Assembly: GCF_011421595.1 (NCBI RefSeq)
Contig: NZ_WTLH01000001.1
Coordinates: forward strand, 1 to 43,438
From: Streptomyces sp. YIM 98790
GTDB taxonomy: Bacteria; Actinomycetota; Actinomycetes; Streptomycetales; Streptomycetaceae
Direction: 5' to 3'
DNA length: 43,438 bases
Shown here: in pieces, positions 23,891 to 32,857 of the stretch
Numbering within the stretch: the first letter of the stretch is position 1
Layout: each line of letters begins with the position of its first letter
The notes under the pieces: generated by a model
What the model saw: only the letters and a program-made list of their open reading frames with translations
Database searches by the model: none
What the model was told of the DNA's origin: nothing
Translations under genes and position numbers: made by a program

Positions 23891-25242
23891 GTGCCGCACT
23901 GGGACTGCTGGCCGTCCTCGTTCTGACCGCCGGTACCGGCTACTTCGTGGCGCAGGAATTCGCCTTCGTGGCCGCCGACCGGCTCACGCTGACCCGTGAA
24001 GCGGAAGCCGGCGACAAACGCGCCGCCCGCGCCATCCGGGTGCAGCAGCGTCTCTCCTTCATGCTCTCCGGAGCACAGCTCGGCATCACCGTCACCGGCC
24101 TGATCGTCGGTTTCCTGGCCGAGCCCGCCATCGCGGCACTCCTCGACCCGGCGATCGGCGCCCTCGGCGTGCCCGGCGCCGCCGTGCACGGCATCGCGCT
24201 GGCGCTCGCCTTCCTGCTGGCCACCGGCATCCAGATGGTGCTGGGCGAGCTGGGACCGAAGAACCTGGCGCTGGCCGTGCCCGAGCGGCTGGCCAAGGCG
24301 CTGGCCGGCTCCACGCTCCTCTACCTCAAGGTCACCGGTCCGGTGATCCGGATCTTCGACACGGCCGCCAACCGGCTGCTGCGCCGGGTGGGCATCGAGC
24401 CCGTCCAGGAGCTGCACCACGGGGCGACCGCCGAGGAGCTGGGCCATCTCATCGTGGAGTCCAGCGAGCACGGGCAGCTTCCGCGGTCCACGGCCGAGCT
24501 GCTGGACCACGCCCTGGACTTCTCCGAGCGGACGCTGGGCGAGGTCATGGTGCCCCGGGTGGACGTGGAGCACGTGCGCAGCGGCACCACGGCCGCCGAG
24601 GTGGTGGAGGTGATCGCCCGCAAGGGCTACTCCCAGTACCCGGTGGTGGCCGACCGGGTGGACGACGTGGTCGGCGTGGTCGGGGTGCGTGAGCTGATGC
24701 GGCTCTCGCCGGTGCGGATGCGCCGCGTGACGGCCGGTGCGCTGGCCCGCCCCGCGCTGCTGCTGCCCGACTCGCTGCCGCTGCCCCGCGCGGTGGAGCA
24801 GATGCAGGCGGAGCTGTCGGAGTTCGCGGTGGTGCTGGACGAGTACGGCGGGCTGGCGGGCATCGTCACCCTGGAGGACATCGCGGAGGAGCTGGTCGGC
24901 GAGATCGCGGACGAGAGCGACCGGGTGACGGCGGTGGCGGTCCGTGCCGAGGACGGCTCCGGCGACTGGCTGGTCGACGCCGGCCGGCGGGTGGACGAGG
25001 TCGCCGCGGTGACCGGCATCCCGCTGCCCGAGGACGACAGCTTCGAGACCATGGCCGGCCTGGTGGTGGACCATCTGGGCCGCTTCCCCGAGGTCGGCGA
25101 CCGGATCGTGGTCACCCTGGAGGACGGCCACTCCGCCGGAATCGAGGTGCTGGACATGGACCGGCATGTACCGGAGCGGGTGCGGCTGGCGCTGCTGCCG
25201 GCCGGTTCCCCGCACCCGTCGCGGCAGGAGCAGAACGCATGA
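23887..25242 (+). CDS. CNNM/CorC-type (hemolysin C family) membrane protein with CBS domains
   Basis: A 451-residue protein. The N-terminal CNNM (DUF21) membrane domain occupies about 1-190 with four hydrophobic segments (ALGLLAVLVLTAGTGYFVAQEF, QLGITVTGLIVGFL, GIALALAFLLATGIQMVLGEL); the GELGPKNLALAVPE loop is a family signature. A CBS pair (about 205-340; LGEVMVPRVDVEHV, FAVVLDEYGGLAGIVTLEDIAEELVGEI) and a C-terminal CorC_HlyC domain (about 355-435) follow. Family members bind ATP-Mg in CBS and are linked to Mg2+ or other cation transport; true hemolysin activity is unlikely. It overlaps the leader ORF by 4 bases at its start and the next gene by 4 bases at its end. Confidence 0.9.
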   Translation: MSAALGLLAVLVLTAGTGYFVAQEFAFVAADRLTLTREAEAGDKRAARAIRVQQRLSFMLSGAQLGITVTGLIVGFLAEPAIAALLDPAIGALGVPGAAVHGIALALAFLLATGIQMVLGELGPKNLALAVPERLAKALAGSTLLYLKVTGPVIRIFDTAANRLLRRVGIEPVQELHHGATAEELGHLIVESSEHGQLPRSTAELLDHALDFSERTLGEVMVPRVDVEHVRSGTTAAEVVEVIARKGYSQYPVVADRVDDVVGVVGVRELMRLSPVRMRRVTAGALARPALLLPDSLPLPRAVEQMQAELSEFAVVLDEYGGLAGIVTLEDIAEELVGEIADESDRVTAVAVRAEDGSGDWLVDAGRRVDEVAAVTGIPLPEDDSFETMAGLVVDHLGRFPEVGDRIVVTLEDGHSAGIEVLDMDRHVPERVRLALLPAGSPHPSRQEQNA

Positions 25243-26249
25243 ACCCGCTGTACGCGGCCGGGATCACCGTCCTGCTGCTGCTGGGCAGCGGGCTGTTCGT
25301 GGCCGCCGAGTTCGCCCTGGTGGCGTCCCGGCACCACCGGATGGAGCAGGCCGTGGCCGAGGGACGGCGCGGCGCCCGCTCGGCGCTGTCCGGCATGCGC
25401 GAGCTGTCGCTGATGCTGGCCGGCTCGCAGCTCGGCATCACCGCCTGCACCCTGCTGCTCGGTTCCGTCTCCAAGCCGGCCCTGTCGCACCAGGTGGAGC
25501 CGCTGCTGGAGCGGCTGGGCCTGCCGCACCAGCTCTCCTACGGCATCGCCTTCCTGTTCGCCATGGCGGTGGTGGTCTTCCTGCACATGGTGGTCGGCGA
25601 GATGGCGCCCAAGTCGTGGGCGATCGCCCACCCGGAGCGCTCGGCCATGCTGCTGGCGCCGCCGTTCATGGCCATGGTGCGGGTGGTGCGTCCGCTGCTG
25701 TGGGTGCTGAACAAGCTGGCCAACGGCATGGTCCGGCTGTTCCGGGTCACGCCGCGCGAGGAGCTGTCCTCGGTGCACAGCCGGGAGCAGCTTGCCCATC
25801 TGGTGGCCGAGTCGCAGCGGCTGGGGCTGATCAGCGAGACGGACTCCGGGCTGCTGACGCGTTCGCTCACCGAGCCGCAGTCGCCGGTGGCCGCGCTGGT
25901 GGTGCCGGCCAAGGACATCGTCTCGGTGCCGGGGGACGCCGGACCGGCGCAGATCCTGGCCGCCGCGGCGGCCAGCGACCACACCCGGCTGCTGGTGCGC
26001 GACGGCGACCGGGTGGTCGGCTCGGTGCACGCCCGGGACGCCATGGTGGCCCGGGTGGAGGGCCGCCGGGTGACCGCCGCGGAGCTGGCGCGTGAGGTGC
26101 CGCGGCTGAGGCCGGACGACACGGTGTCCCACGCGGTCGAGCAGTTGCGCCACCACCGGGCCTCGCTGGCCGTGGTCAGCACACCGGACGGCCGGCTCAC
26201 CGGCCTGATCAGCCTGGACGACCTGCTGGGCCGCATCCTGGCGGCCTGA
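25239..26249 (+). CDS. Second CNNM/CBS membrane protein, lacking the CorC C-terminal domain
   Basis: A 336-residue paralogue of the preceding protein. CNNM domain about 1-175 (LLLLGSGLFVAAEFALVASRH, GSQLGITACTLLLGSVSKP, VVVFLHMVVGEMAPKSWAIAHPE), then a shorter CBS pair (about 190-335; VPAKDIVSVPGD, RASLAVVSTPDGRLTGLISLDDLLGRIL). The CorC_HlyC domain is absent, as is usual for the second member of this tandem pair in actinobacteria, which suggests a heteromeric complex. ATG 25239 overlaps the upstream TGA (ATGA), so the two are translationally coupled. A hairpin follows. Confidence 0.9.
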   Translation: MNPLYAAGITVLLLLGSGLFVAAEFALVASRHHRMEQAVAEGRRGARSALSGMRELSLMLAGSQLGITACTLLLGSVSKPALSHQVEPLLERLGLPHQLSYGIAFLFAMAVVVFLHMVVGEMAPKSWAIAHPERSAMLLAPPFMAMVRVVRPLLWVLNKLANGMVRLFRVTPREELSSVHSREQLAHLVAESQRLGLISETDSGLLTRSLTEPQSPVAALVVPAKDIVSVPGDAGPAQILAAAAASDHTRLLVRDGDRVVGSVHARDAMVARVEGRRVTAAELAREVPRLRPDDTVSHAVEQLRHHRASLAVVSTPDGRLTGLISLDDLLGRILAA

Positions 26250-26260
26250 GCCGGCCCCCT

Positions 26261-26289
26261 GGCCCGCCCGGCCTCGGCCGGGGCGGGCC
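26261..26289 (+). terminator. Terminator of the CNNM operon
   Basis: Stem GGCCCGCCCGGCC with GGCCGGGGCGGGCC (one bulged G) and loop TC, 11 bases after the second CNNM stop. Confidence 0.7.
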
Positions 26290-26318
26290 AGAGAGCCGCT
26301 CTCTCCTCACTCGTCCGG

Positions 26319-26398
26319 GTGATTCCCCTGATTCCCCTGATCCCGTGATTCCCCTGATCCCGTGATTCCGGTGATTCCGAGATCCCCGTGATTCCGGT
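26319..26398. repeat. Degenerate 8-9-bp tandem repeat (GATTCCNNT)
   Basis: About nine units of GATTCCCCT / GATCCCGT / GATTCCGGT lie in series between the convergent CNNM operon and the GH15 gene. The array does not enter either coding sequence. Unit length alternates between 8 and 9. Confidence 0.85.
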
Positions 26399-26467
26399 GC
26401 TGCCTGGGCCGGCGGACCGGCGGCTGCGCGGCCCCGGTGGTCACCCGCCTCACCCGGGGCGGACGGA

Positions 26468-28342
26468 TCACCGCCGGGCACCGCCCCCCGGACGGACCTT
26501 CCGGTCTTCCTCCGGACCGGCGGGGGTCTGGGCCGGGCCCTTGGCAGGGGTCTCGATCGACATGCCGCTGAGGAAACGGGCGGTGTTCACCAGGCCGACC
26601 ATGGAGAAGGCCTGCGGGGTGTTGCCGATCTGGCGGCCCGCCCGCACGTCGTACTCCTCGCTCAGCAGGCCGACGTCGTTGCGCAGGCTGAGCAGGTGGT
26701 CGAAGAGTTCCCGGGCCTCGCCGGTGCGGCCGGTGCCGTGCAGGGCGTTGGCGTACCAGAAGGAGCAGGCCAGGAAAGCGCCCTCGTCGCCGGGCAGGCC
26801 GTCCACACCGCCGTCGGCGTCGTTGCGGTAGCGCAGCACCAGACCGTCCTCGCACAGTTCCCGGCCGACGGCCTCGACCGTGCCCCTGATCCGTGGGTCG
26901 TGCCAGGGCAGGAAGCCGACGCGGGGCAGCAGGAGCAGGGCGGCGTCCAGCCCGCGCGAGCCGTAGAACTGGGTGAAGGTGTTGCGCTCCGGATCGTAGC
27001 CCTGGTCGCAGACCTCGCGGTGGATGCGGTCGCGCAGTTCCGCCCAGCGGTCGGCCGGGCCGGGCAGGCCGTGGCGGCGCACGGTGTCCACCGCCCGGTC
27101 CAGGCCCGCCCAGGCCAGCACCTTGGAGTGCACGAAGTGCCGGCGGTCGCCGCGCACCTCCCACAGGCTGTTGTCCGGGTCGCGCCAGTGGCCCTCCAGG
27201 TACTCCAGCAGCATGCGCTGGAGGTCCCAGGCCGTGGTGTCGACGGCCAGTCCGGTCTCCCGGGCCAGGTGGAGGCTGTCCAGCACCTCGCCCCAGACGT
27301 CGAGCTGGAACTGGCCCGCGGCGTCGTTGCCGGTCCGCACCGGCCGTGAGCCCTCGTAGCCGGACAGCCAGGGCAGCTCGGCCTCCGGGATACGGCGGGT
27401 GCCGTCCAGGGCGTACATGATCTGGAGCTGGGACGGATCACCGGCCGCGGCCCGCAGCAGCCACTCGCGCCAGGCCCGGGCTTCCTCCAGGAAGCCCGCG
27501 CTGAGCAGGGCCTGGAGGGTGAAGGTGGAGTCGCGCAGCCAGCAGTAGCGGTAGTCCCAGTTGCGGGGGCCGCCGAGCCGCTCGGGCAGGGAGGTGGTGG
27601 CGGCGGCCAGGATGCCGCCGGTGGGCGCGTAGGTCAGGCCCTTGAGGGTGACCAGGGCGCGCCGGACCGCCGTCTGCCAGCCGCCGTCGTAGCGGCAGCC
27701 GGACATCCAGTCGGCCCAGTACCGCTCGGTGCCGGTGATGGCCTGCTCCGCGTCGGCCGGGCGGGGGCGGCGCAGGTGGGAGGCGTGGTGGGTGAGCACG
27801 AACGGCACGGCCTGCCCGGCGCCGACGGTGAAGTCGGCGACGGTGGTCAGATGCTCGCCGTGGGTCTCCACCGGGGTGTGCAGCCAGATGGAGTCGGGCC
27901 CGGCCACGGCGCACAGGTCCTCGCCGCGCCGGGTGACCCAGGGCACGACGCTGCCGTAGTCGAAGCGCAGCCGCAGGTCCATGGTCATGTCCACCCGTCC
28001 GGAGACGCCCTGCACCAGCCGGACCACGTCGGCGCCGCCGGTGCGCGGGGGCATGCAGTCGATGACGCGGACGGTGCCGTCCGGGGTGCGCCACTCGGTC
28101 TCCAGGATGAGCGAGTCGCCCCGGTAGCGGCGGGAGGTGGCCCGGCCGCCGACGGCGGCCTCCCGGGCCGGGGCGAGCAGCCAGCGGCCGGCGGAGGCGT
28201 CGTGCAGCAGGGCGGCGAAGCAGGCGGGGGAGTCGAACCGGGGCAGGCAGAGCCAGTCCACCGAGCCCTCCCGGCTGATCAGCGCGCCGGTGAGCAGATC
28301 ACCGATCAGTGCGTAGTCCTCGATCGGAGCGGGCGGCGGCAC
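26468..28342 (-). CDS. Glycoside hydrolase family 15 protein (glucan 1,4-alpha-glucosidase / trehalase-like)
   Basis: A 624-residue enzyme. The N-terminus has the trehalase-like domain (PIEDYALIGDLLTGALISREGSVDWLCLPRFDSPACFAALL) and the C-terminal (alpha/alpha)6 barrel begins near residue 210. GH15 signatures are present: GGPRNWDYRYCWLRD, WRDPDNSLWEVRG, HSKVLAWAGLDRA and GLPGDEGAFLACSFWYANAL with the catalytic Glu. In actinobacteria this architecture includes true trehalases (trehalose to two glucose), so substrate is trehalose or short alpha-glucans. No signal peptide, so cytoplasmic. GTG 28342 is preferred because GAGGAGG lies 11 bases upstream; GTG 28354 overlaps that same ribosome binding site. 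The glucose-dehydrogenase-like gene 98 bases upstream on the same strand may act on the glucose released. Confidence 0.88.
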   Translation of the reverse strand: MPPPAPIEDYALIGDLLTGALISREGSVDWLCLPRFDSPACFAALLHDASAGRWLLAPAREAAVGGRATSRRYRGDSLILETEWRTPDGTVRVIDCMPPRTGGADVVRLVQGVSGRVDMTMDLRLRFDYGSVVPWVTRRGEDLCAVAGPDSIWLHTPVETHGEHLTTVADFTVGAGQAVPFVLTHHASHLRRPRPADAEQAITGTERYWADWMSGCRYDGGWQTAVRRALVTLKGLTYAPTGGILAAATTSLPERLGGPRNWDYRYCWLRDSTFTLQALLSAGFLEEARAWREWLLRAAAGDPSQLQIMYALDGTRRIPEAELPWLSGYEGSRPVRTGNDAAGQFQLDVWGEVLDSLHLARETGLAVDTTAWDLQRMLLEYLEGHWRDPDNSLWEVRGDRRHFVHSKVLAWAGLDRAVDTVRRHGLPGPADRWAELRDRIHREVCDQGYDPERNTFTQFYGSRGLDAALLLLPRVGFLPWHDPRIRGTVEAVGRELCEDGLVLRYRNDADGGVDGLPGDEGAFLACSFWYANALHGTGRTGEARELFDHLLSLRNDVGLLSEEYDVRAGRQIGNTPQAFSMVGLVNTARFLSGMSIETPAKGPAQTPAGPEEDRKVRPGGGARR

Positions 28343-28440
28343 GGCGGCGGGCACCTCCTCGGAGAGGGGACGGACGGAGGGAGGGACGAGGGCGGCGGAC
28401 GGGCGGATGAGGGGCGCAGGGGCGCAGGGGCACGGCCGGG

Positions 28441-29598
28441 TCAGGGCCCGCCGGGGGCGGTGCCCTCCAGGGCGATCACCACCTTGACGTCGTCCGGCTG
28501 CGGGGTGAACGCCTCGGCGGCCCGGGCCAGCGGCACCCGGCGGCTCAGCAGCCGCTCCAGCCAGGCCGGATCGGCCCGGGACAGGTCCCGCGCGGCCTGC
28601 CGGTAGTGGCGCAGGTTGGCGTTGACCGAGCCCACCACCGCATCGTTCTCCAGCACGATCTCCCGGTTGATGCTGCCGGCGTCCACCGTCAGCCGCCGCC
28701 CGGCCGGGGAGACCCCGGTCAGGCAGACCACGCCGTAGGGCGCGGTGCCGCCCAGGGCGGCGAAGACGACCGGCCCGGCGCCGGTGGCCTCGATGATGAC
28801 GTCGGGGTGGAGGCGGGCGACGGTCTCCTCCGGATCACCGGTGTGGTAATCGGCGCCGAGGTCGCGCACCAGGCCCGGTTTGGGCCCCTCGATGACCCGG
28901 TCCAGCACATGGGTCTCGATCCCGCGCTGCGTCGCGAGCAGCGCGGCCAGCAGGCCGATCGGCCCGGCGCCGGTGACCAGCACCCGGCGCGGCTCGAACC
29001 AGGACCGGCCGCCGACCCGCTCGATCTGCTCCCACGCCTTGGCGACGATGCCGGCCGGCTCGGTCAGCACCCCGGCCCGGGACAGCGCGGGGTCCAGGCG
29101 GACGGCCATGGCCGCGTCGAGAGTCCAGCGCTCGCGCGCCCAGCCGTCGAGCTCCTTGATGCCGTGCTCGGTATAGCGGCCGTTGCGGCACATGTCGAAC
29201 TCGCCGCGGGCGCAGGCGCCGCACGGCACCGGATCGGGGCGGCGCACCACCCCGGCCACCAGGTCGCCGGGGGCGAAGCCGCTGTCCGGTGGGGCCTGCT
29301 CGACCCGGCCCAGCGACTCGTGACCGAGAATCAGCCGGTCCCGCCCCGGGGGAGGCCGGCCGTAGGTGCCGGAGGCGATCTCCCGGTCCGTGCCGCACAC
29401 CCCCGCGGCGAGTCCGCGCACCCGCAGTACGCCGCCCCGGCCCGGCTGCTCCGGGCCTGTGCCTGCGCCTGTGCCTGCGCCCGGGGCCGGGGCTGTGCCT
29501 TGGTCCGTGCCGGGGGGCAGGTCCGGGTCCGGCTCCGGTTCCTCCCGCACCTCCAGGGAGTCCCGTTCTCCGGGTCGGACGGTCAGCGCGAGCGTCAT
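28441..29598 (-). CDS. Zinc-dependent alcohol dehydrogenase family, glucose 1-dehydrogenase type
   Basis: A 385-residue medium-chain dehydrogenase. Catalytic zinc residues: Cys in GVCGTDREIASG, His-Glu in ILGHESLGRV and Glu in TEPAGIVAKAWEQ. The structural zinc lobe is reduced to three Cys (CGACARGEFDMCRNG). The NAD(P) fold is VLVTGAGPIGLLAALLATQRG. GTDREI.SG and the FDMC..G lobe match archaeal/bacterial glucose dehydrogenases, which oxidise glucose to gluconolactone. A 30-residue low-complexity insert (Gly/Ala/Pro/Thr; about 28-55) interrupts the N-terminal barrel. ATG 29598 follows GGAAGGAG by about 11 bases. It may form an operon with the GH15 gene. Confidence 0.85.
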   Translation of the reverse strand: MTLALTVRPGERDSLEVREEPEPDPDLPPGTDQGTAPAPGAGTGAGTGPEQPGRGGVLRVRGLAAGVCGTDREIASGTYGRPPPGRDRLILGHESLGRVEQAPPDSGFAPGDLVAGVVRRPDPVPCGACARGEFDMCRNGRYTEHGIKELDGWARERWTLDAAMAVRLDPALSRAGVLTEPAGIVAKAWEQIERVGGRSWFEPRRVLVTGAGPIGLLAALLATQRGIETHVLDRVIEGPKPGLVRDLGADYHTGDPEETVARLHPDVIIEATGAGPVVFAALGGTAPYGVVCLTGVSPAGRRLTVDAGSINREIVLENDAVVGSVNANLRHYRQAARDLSRADPAWLERLLSRRVPLARAAEAFTPQPDDVKVVIALEGTAPGGP

Positions 29599-29715
29599 GG
29601 CCGGTGCGGTCTCCTTCCCCGGGCCCGGACGGACAACGGGCCGTCCGGCCGTCGGTGGCGGGCGGCAGCCGCACCCGGGTATCCCGGAAAGCCGCCGCCA
29701 ACCCTGACCGGGATG

Positions 29716-30450
29716 TCAGTTGCCCCAGCGGCCGGAGGCGGTGAGGGTCTCCAGGGAGGTGGTGTGCGGCGGGGTGGAGCGTTCGCGCAGCAGCTCGGCC
29801 GTGAGGGAGTAGGGCGGCGCCTTCTCCGGGCGGCCCTGTGCCTGGGCCACGATCTCGTCGGCGAGTGCGGTCGCCACGGAGTGCCGGGGGTAGGCGGCGT
29901 GCAGGGCCGCCCCGGCGCGGTCGGAGACGAAGCCGGTTCCGATGCCGAAATCCATGCCGATCCCGGCGTGGACCAGCGCGCACAGGGTGCCGCGGCGCTC
30001 GGCGATGCCGACGGAGGTGTGCAGGGCGATGGCTTCCCAGACGGCATCCACCTGCGGTGCGGGCAGGCCATGGGCGGTGAGGAACTCGGCGGCGGCGTCC
30101 GCGCCGTCCACCTCGAAGCGCTGGTTCCGGTCGCCGTCCTCGCTGAGCCCGATGTCGTGCAGCACGCAGGCCAGGAACAGCAGTTCGGGGTCGTAGTCGG
30201 AGCCGGGGACGGCGCCGCGGTGGTCGGCGAGCATGCGCGCGAACAGCGCCGAGCGGATGCTGTGGTTGGCGGTGGCGACGGACTCCGTGCGGCGGACGAG
30301 GGCCAGCGCGTCCCGCACCGGCGGCGTGTCCGGCGGCACCGGCGGCGTGTCCGGCGACGGGTCCGGCGACGGGGCCGGGGCCTGCGGCAAGGGCCGGGTC
30401 CGGGGCTGGAGCTGGGGCTGGGGCTGGGCCTGGGGGTGCGGGTTCTGCAT
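29716..30450 (-). CDS. HD-domain hydrolase, cyanamide-hydratase-like
   Basis: A 244-residue protein. Residues 1-45 are a Pro/Gln low-complexity leader (QAQPQPQLQPRTRPLPQAP). The HD domain follows: HSIRSALFARML, LFLACVLHDIGL with the HD dyad, NQRFEVDGADAAAEFL and VWEAIALHTSVGIAERRG..LVHAGIGMDFG. The RFEVDGA and LHT..GI blocks are typical of the cyanamide hydratase-like HD subfamily (small-molecule hydratase or phosphohydrolase). Start is ATG 30450 or ATG 30459; neither has a ribosome binding site, suggesting leaderless translation from the 72-bp intergenic region shared with the divergent GlxA-type regulator. Substrate unknown. Confidence 0.78.
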   Translation of the reverse strand: MQNPHPQAQPQPQLQPRTRPLPQAPAPSPDPSPDTPPVPPDTPPVRDALALVRRTESVATANHSIRSALFARMLADHRGAVPGSDYDPELLFLACVLHDIGLSEDGDRNQRFEVDGADAAAEFLTAHGLPAPQVDAVWEAIALHTSVGIAERRGTLCALVHAGIGMDFGIGTGFVSDRAGAALHAAYPRHSVATALADEIVAQAQGRPEKAPPYSLTAELLRERSTPPHTTSLETLTASGRWGN

Positions 30451-30522
30451 GGGGACCATGCTGCGGCGCGCACCGCCCGCGGTTACAGTGGCAGAATTCC
30501 CAATATCCGAAAGGAAACTGCC

Positions 30523-31551
30523 ATGTCCGAACCGGCCGGGCCGCCGTGGCCGCACCGGGTGGCGGTGCTGGTGCTCGACGGCGTGCTGCCGCTGGACATG
30601 GGCATCCCGGTGCAGGTCTTCACCACACCGCAGGACAGCCCCTACCGGCTGCGGCTGTGCGGCCGGGAACCCGGCCAGGTGCCCACCACGGCCGGGTTCG
30701 CCGTCACCGTGGAGGCCGGCCCGGAGGCGCTGCGGGAAGCGGACACCGTGGTCGTCCCCGGCTATGCCCCGCACCGGCGCGAGCTGCCGGCCGGCATTCT
30801 CGGCGCCCTGGCCGACTGCCACGCCCGCGGGCAGCGGCTGGTCTCCATCTGCACCGGTGCCTTCGCCCTGGCCGCCGCCGGGGTGCTGGACGGCCGCACC
30901 GCCACCACCCACTGGCGCTACGCCGAGGAACTGGCCGCCCGCCATCCCGCGGTGCGGGTCGACCCCAGGGTGCTGTACGTGGACGAGGGCCAGGTGCTCA
31001 CCTCGGCCGGGGTCGCGGCCGGGATCGACCTGTGCCTGCACCTGGTGCGGCGCGATCTGGGCGCCGCAGCCGCGAACCGGGTGGCCCGCACCCTGGTCGC
31101 CGCCCCGCACCGGGAGGGCGGCCAGGCACAGTACATCAGCCGCCCGCTGCCCGGGGACCGGCCCGGAGCCGGGACGGCGCTGGGCGCCACCCGGGAGTGG
31201 GCGCTTGCCCGGCTGCACGAGCCGCTGACGGTGCGACGGCTGGCCGTGCACGCGCACCTGACGCCGCGCACCTTCGCCCGGCACTTCCTCGCCGAGACCG
31301 GCACCACGCCGCTGCGCTGGCTGCTGGCCGCCCGGATCGACCGGGCCCGGGAGCTGCTGGAGAGCAGCGGCCTGGGCGTCGACCAGATCGCCGAGCGCTG
31401 CGGCATGGGCACCGCGGCCAACCTCCGCACCCACTTCCGCCGCGCCGTCGGCACCTCCCCCAGCGCCTACCGTGCCGCCTTCGCCGCGCCGGGCGGCGCC
31501 GGACGCCCGTCAGGCGGGGGGCGGGCGGTGGCCGGGGGCAGCGGCCGGTGA
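30523..31551 (+). CDS. GlxA-type AraC regulator (DJ-1/PfpI + AraC helix-turn-helix)
   Basis: A 342-residue regulator. Residues 10-185 form a DJ-1/PfpI-like sensor domain (VAVLVLDGVLPLDMGIPVQVF, DTVVVPGY, LVSICTGAFALAAAGVLDGR with the nucleophile-elbow Cys, TTHWRYAEELAARHP). Residues 220-320 form the AraC double helix-turn-helix (RRLAVHAHLTPRTFARHFLAETGTTPLRWLL..IAERCGMGTAANLRTHFRRAVGTSPSAYR). ATG 30523 follows AAAGGAA. It is divergent from the HD-domain gene, the likely target. The 3' end overlaps the convergent TPR gene by 42 bases. Confidence 0.9.
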   Translation: MSEPAGPPWPHRVAVLVLDGVLPLDMGIPVQVFTTPQDSPYRLRLCGREPGQVPTTAGFAVTVEAGPEALREADTVVVPGYAPHRRELPAGILGALADCHARGQRLVSICTGAFALAAAGVLDGRTATTHWRYAEELAARHPAVRVDPRVLYVDEGQVLTSAGVAAGIDLCLHLVRRDLGAAAANRVARTLVAAPHREGGQAQYISRPLPGDRPGAGTALGATREWALARLHEPLTVRRLAVHAHLTPRTFARHFLAETGTTPLRWLLAARIDRARELLESSGLGVDQIAERCGMGTAANLRTHFRRAVGTSPSAYRAAFAAPGGAGRPSGGGRAVAGGSGR

Positions 31552-32757
31552 TCCCGGTGAGGGCTCCGTGGCGTGGCGCGGGGTGGCGTGGCGCGGGCGC
31601 TGCGGGGTCCTGGCGGGGGGTGCGGCGATGACCGGGACCTCCCCGGCCTGAGCGGTGTCCTCGTCCTCCTCTTCCGCGGGATGTCCGGCGTGGTCGAGGT
31701 CGTCGGCCGCCTCTGCCGCGGCGGCCTGTTCCTGCTCGTAGCGGATGCGCAGCAGGGCGCCGAGGCTGGACATGCGTCCGGCACGCTCGGGGTGTTCGGC
31801 GGGCGTGGCGGTGACCGCCTCCTGGGCGGAGGCGATGGCCTGGTCCAGATCGCCCGCCGTGCCGGTCCGCTCGTAGCGGGCGCGGAGCGCGGAGGCGAGA
31901 TTGGCCAGGATGGTGGCCCTGCCGGGGTGGTTGCCGGGGGCCGCGTCCACGGCCGCCTGGCCGGTGGCGATGGCCTGGTCGAGGTCGGCCGCCTTGCCGG
32001 TGCGTTCGTAGCGGAGCTGGAGCACGGCCCCGAGGTTGGACAGGCGGCCCGCGCGGTTGGGGTGGGCGGCGGGGGTGGCGTCCAGGGCTTCCTGGGCGCA
32101 GGCGATGGCCTGCTCCAGGTCCTTGGCCATGCCGGTGCGTTCGTAGCGGAGCTGGAGGGCGATCCCGAGGTTGGACAGGCGGCCCGCGCGGTTGCGGTGG
32201 CTGGGGCGGGTGGCCTCGACGGCTTCCTGCCCGGCGGTGACGGCCTGGTCGAGATCCTCGGCCGAACCGGTGCGCTGGAAGCGGATGCGCAACGCGGCAC
32301 CGTAGTTGGACAGGCGGCCTGCGCGGTTGGGGTGGGCGGGATCGGTGGCGTCCAGCAGGCGCTTCCACAGCCGGACCGTGTAACTGACCAGATCCGTATC
32401 CGGCGCCTGGGGCGCCTGCTGGAGGAATGCGACGGCGGTGGGGAACGCCCGGTCGGCGAGAAGGGGGAGAAGAGGCTGCGGCAGCGGCTCCTCCTCGAAG
32501 AGGAAACACGGGGTCAGCGAGTCGACCGCGGCCTCGAAGTCCTCCTGGTCCTCGTCCTCGGGCAGCGCCTGGTAGCGGTACCAGTGAAACCAGCCGAGGA
32601 CGTTCAGGGAACCGAGGTCGTCGTCCTGGGCGATCTCATTGAGCCGTTCCGACTCGGCGAGCGCTTCGGGCTCCAGGACCGGGGACAGATTCTGGGTGGC
32701 CTCCACCCTTTCCAGACGGGATTCCAGAGCTGCGGTGAGCCGTTCGAGATCGTCCAT
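31510..32757 (-). CDS. TPR-repeat protein lacking a CHAT protease domain
   Basis: A 415-residue protein. After an N-terminal region of about 140 residues (acidic, EDEDQEDFEAAVDSL), at least five near-identical TPR units of about 44 residues follow, each with HPNRAGRLSNLG.ALQLRYERTG..DLDQAIA..QEAV. In Streptomyces this repeat normally leads into a C-terminal CHAT caspase-like domain; here the array instead ends in an acidic, Pro/Ala/Arg-rich tail (HAGHPAEEEDEDTAQAG, RPRHATPRHATEPSPG). ATG 32757 follows GGGAGGGG. The last 42 bases overlap the 3' end of the GlxA-type gene, so the tail may be a secondary read-out after loss of a CHAT domain. Confidence 0.8.
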   Translation of the reverse strand: MDDLERLTAALESRLERVEATQNLSPVLEPEALAESERLNEIAQDDDLGSLNVLGWFHWYRYQALPEDEDQEDFEAAVDSLTPCFLFEEEPLPQPLLPLLADRAFPTAVAFLQQAPQAPDTDLVSYTVRLWKRLLDATDPAHPNRAGRLSNYGAALRIRFQRTGSAEDLDQAVTAGQEAVEATRPSHRNRAGRLSNLGIALQLRYERTGMAKDLEQAIACAQEALDATPAAHPNRAGRLSNLGAVLQLRYERTGKAADLDQAIATGQAAVDAAPGNHPGRATILANLASALRARYERTGTAGDLDQAIASAQEAVTATPAEHPERAGRMSSLGALLRIRYEQEQAAAAEAADDLDHAGHPAEEEDEDTAQAGEVPVIAAPPARTPQRPRHATPRHATEPSPGSPAAAPGHRPPPA

Positions 32758-32857
32758 GTGCCCCTCCCGGTAATGGGTTCGGGGAAACGGTAGTACCGCA
32801 CGGCCCGTCGCGTGACAGAGCTGCTACGGATGGTGACCGAGGGGCGAAAAGATCTGT

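Noticed and set aside
28606-30522. Long plus-strand extension of the GlxA-type gene
   Set aside because: The AraC/DJ-1 domains start at 30523 with a ribosome binding site; upstream residues are the antisense of two real genes.
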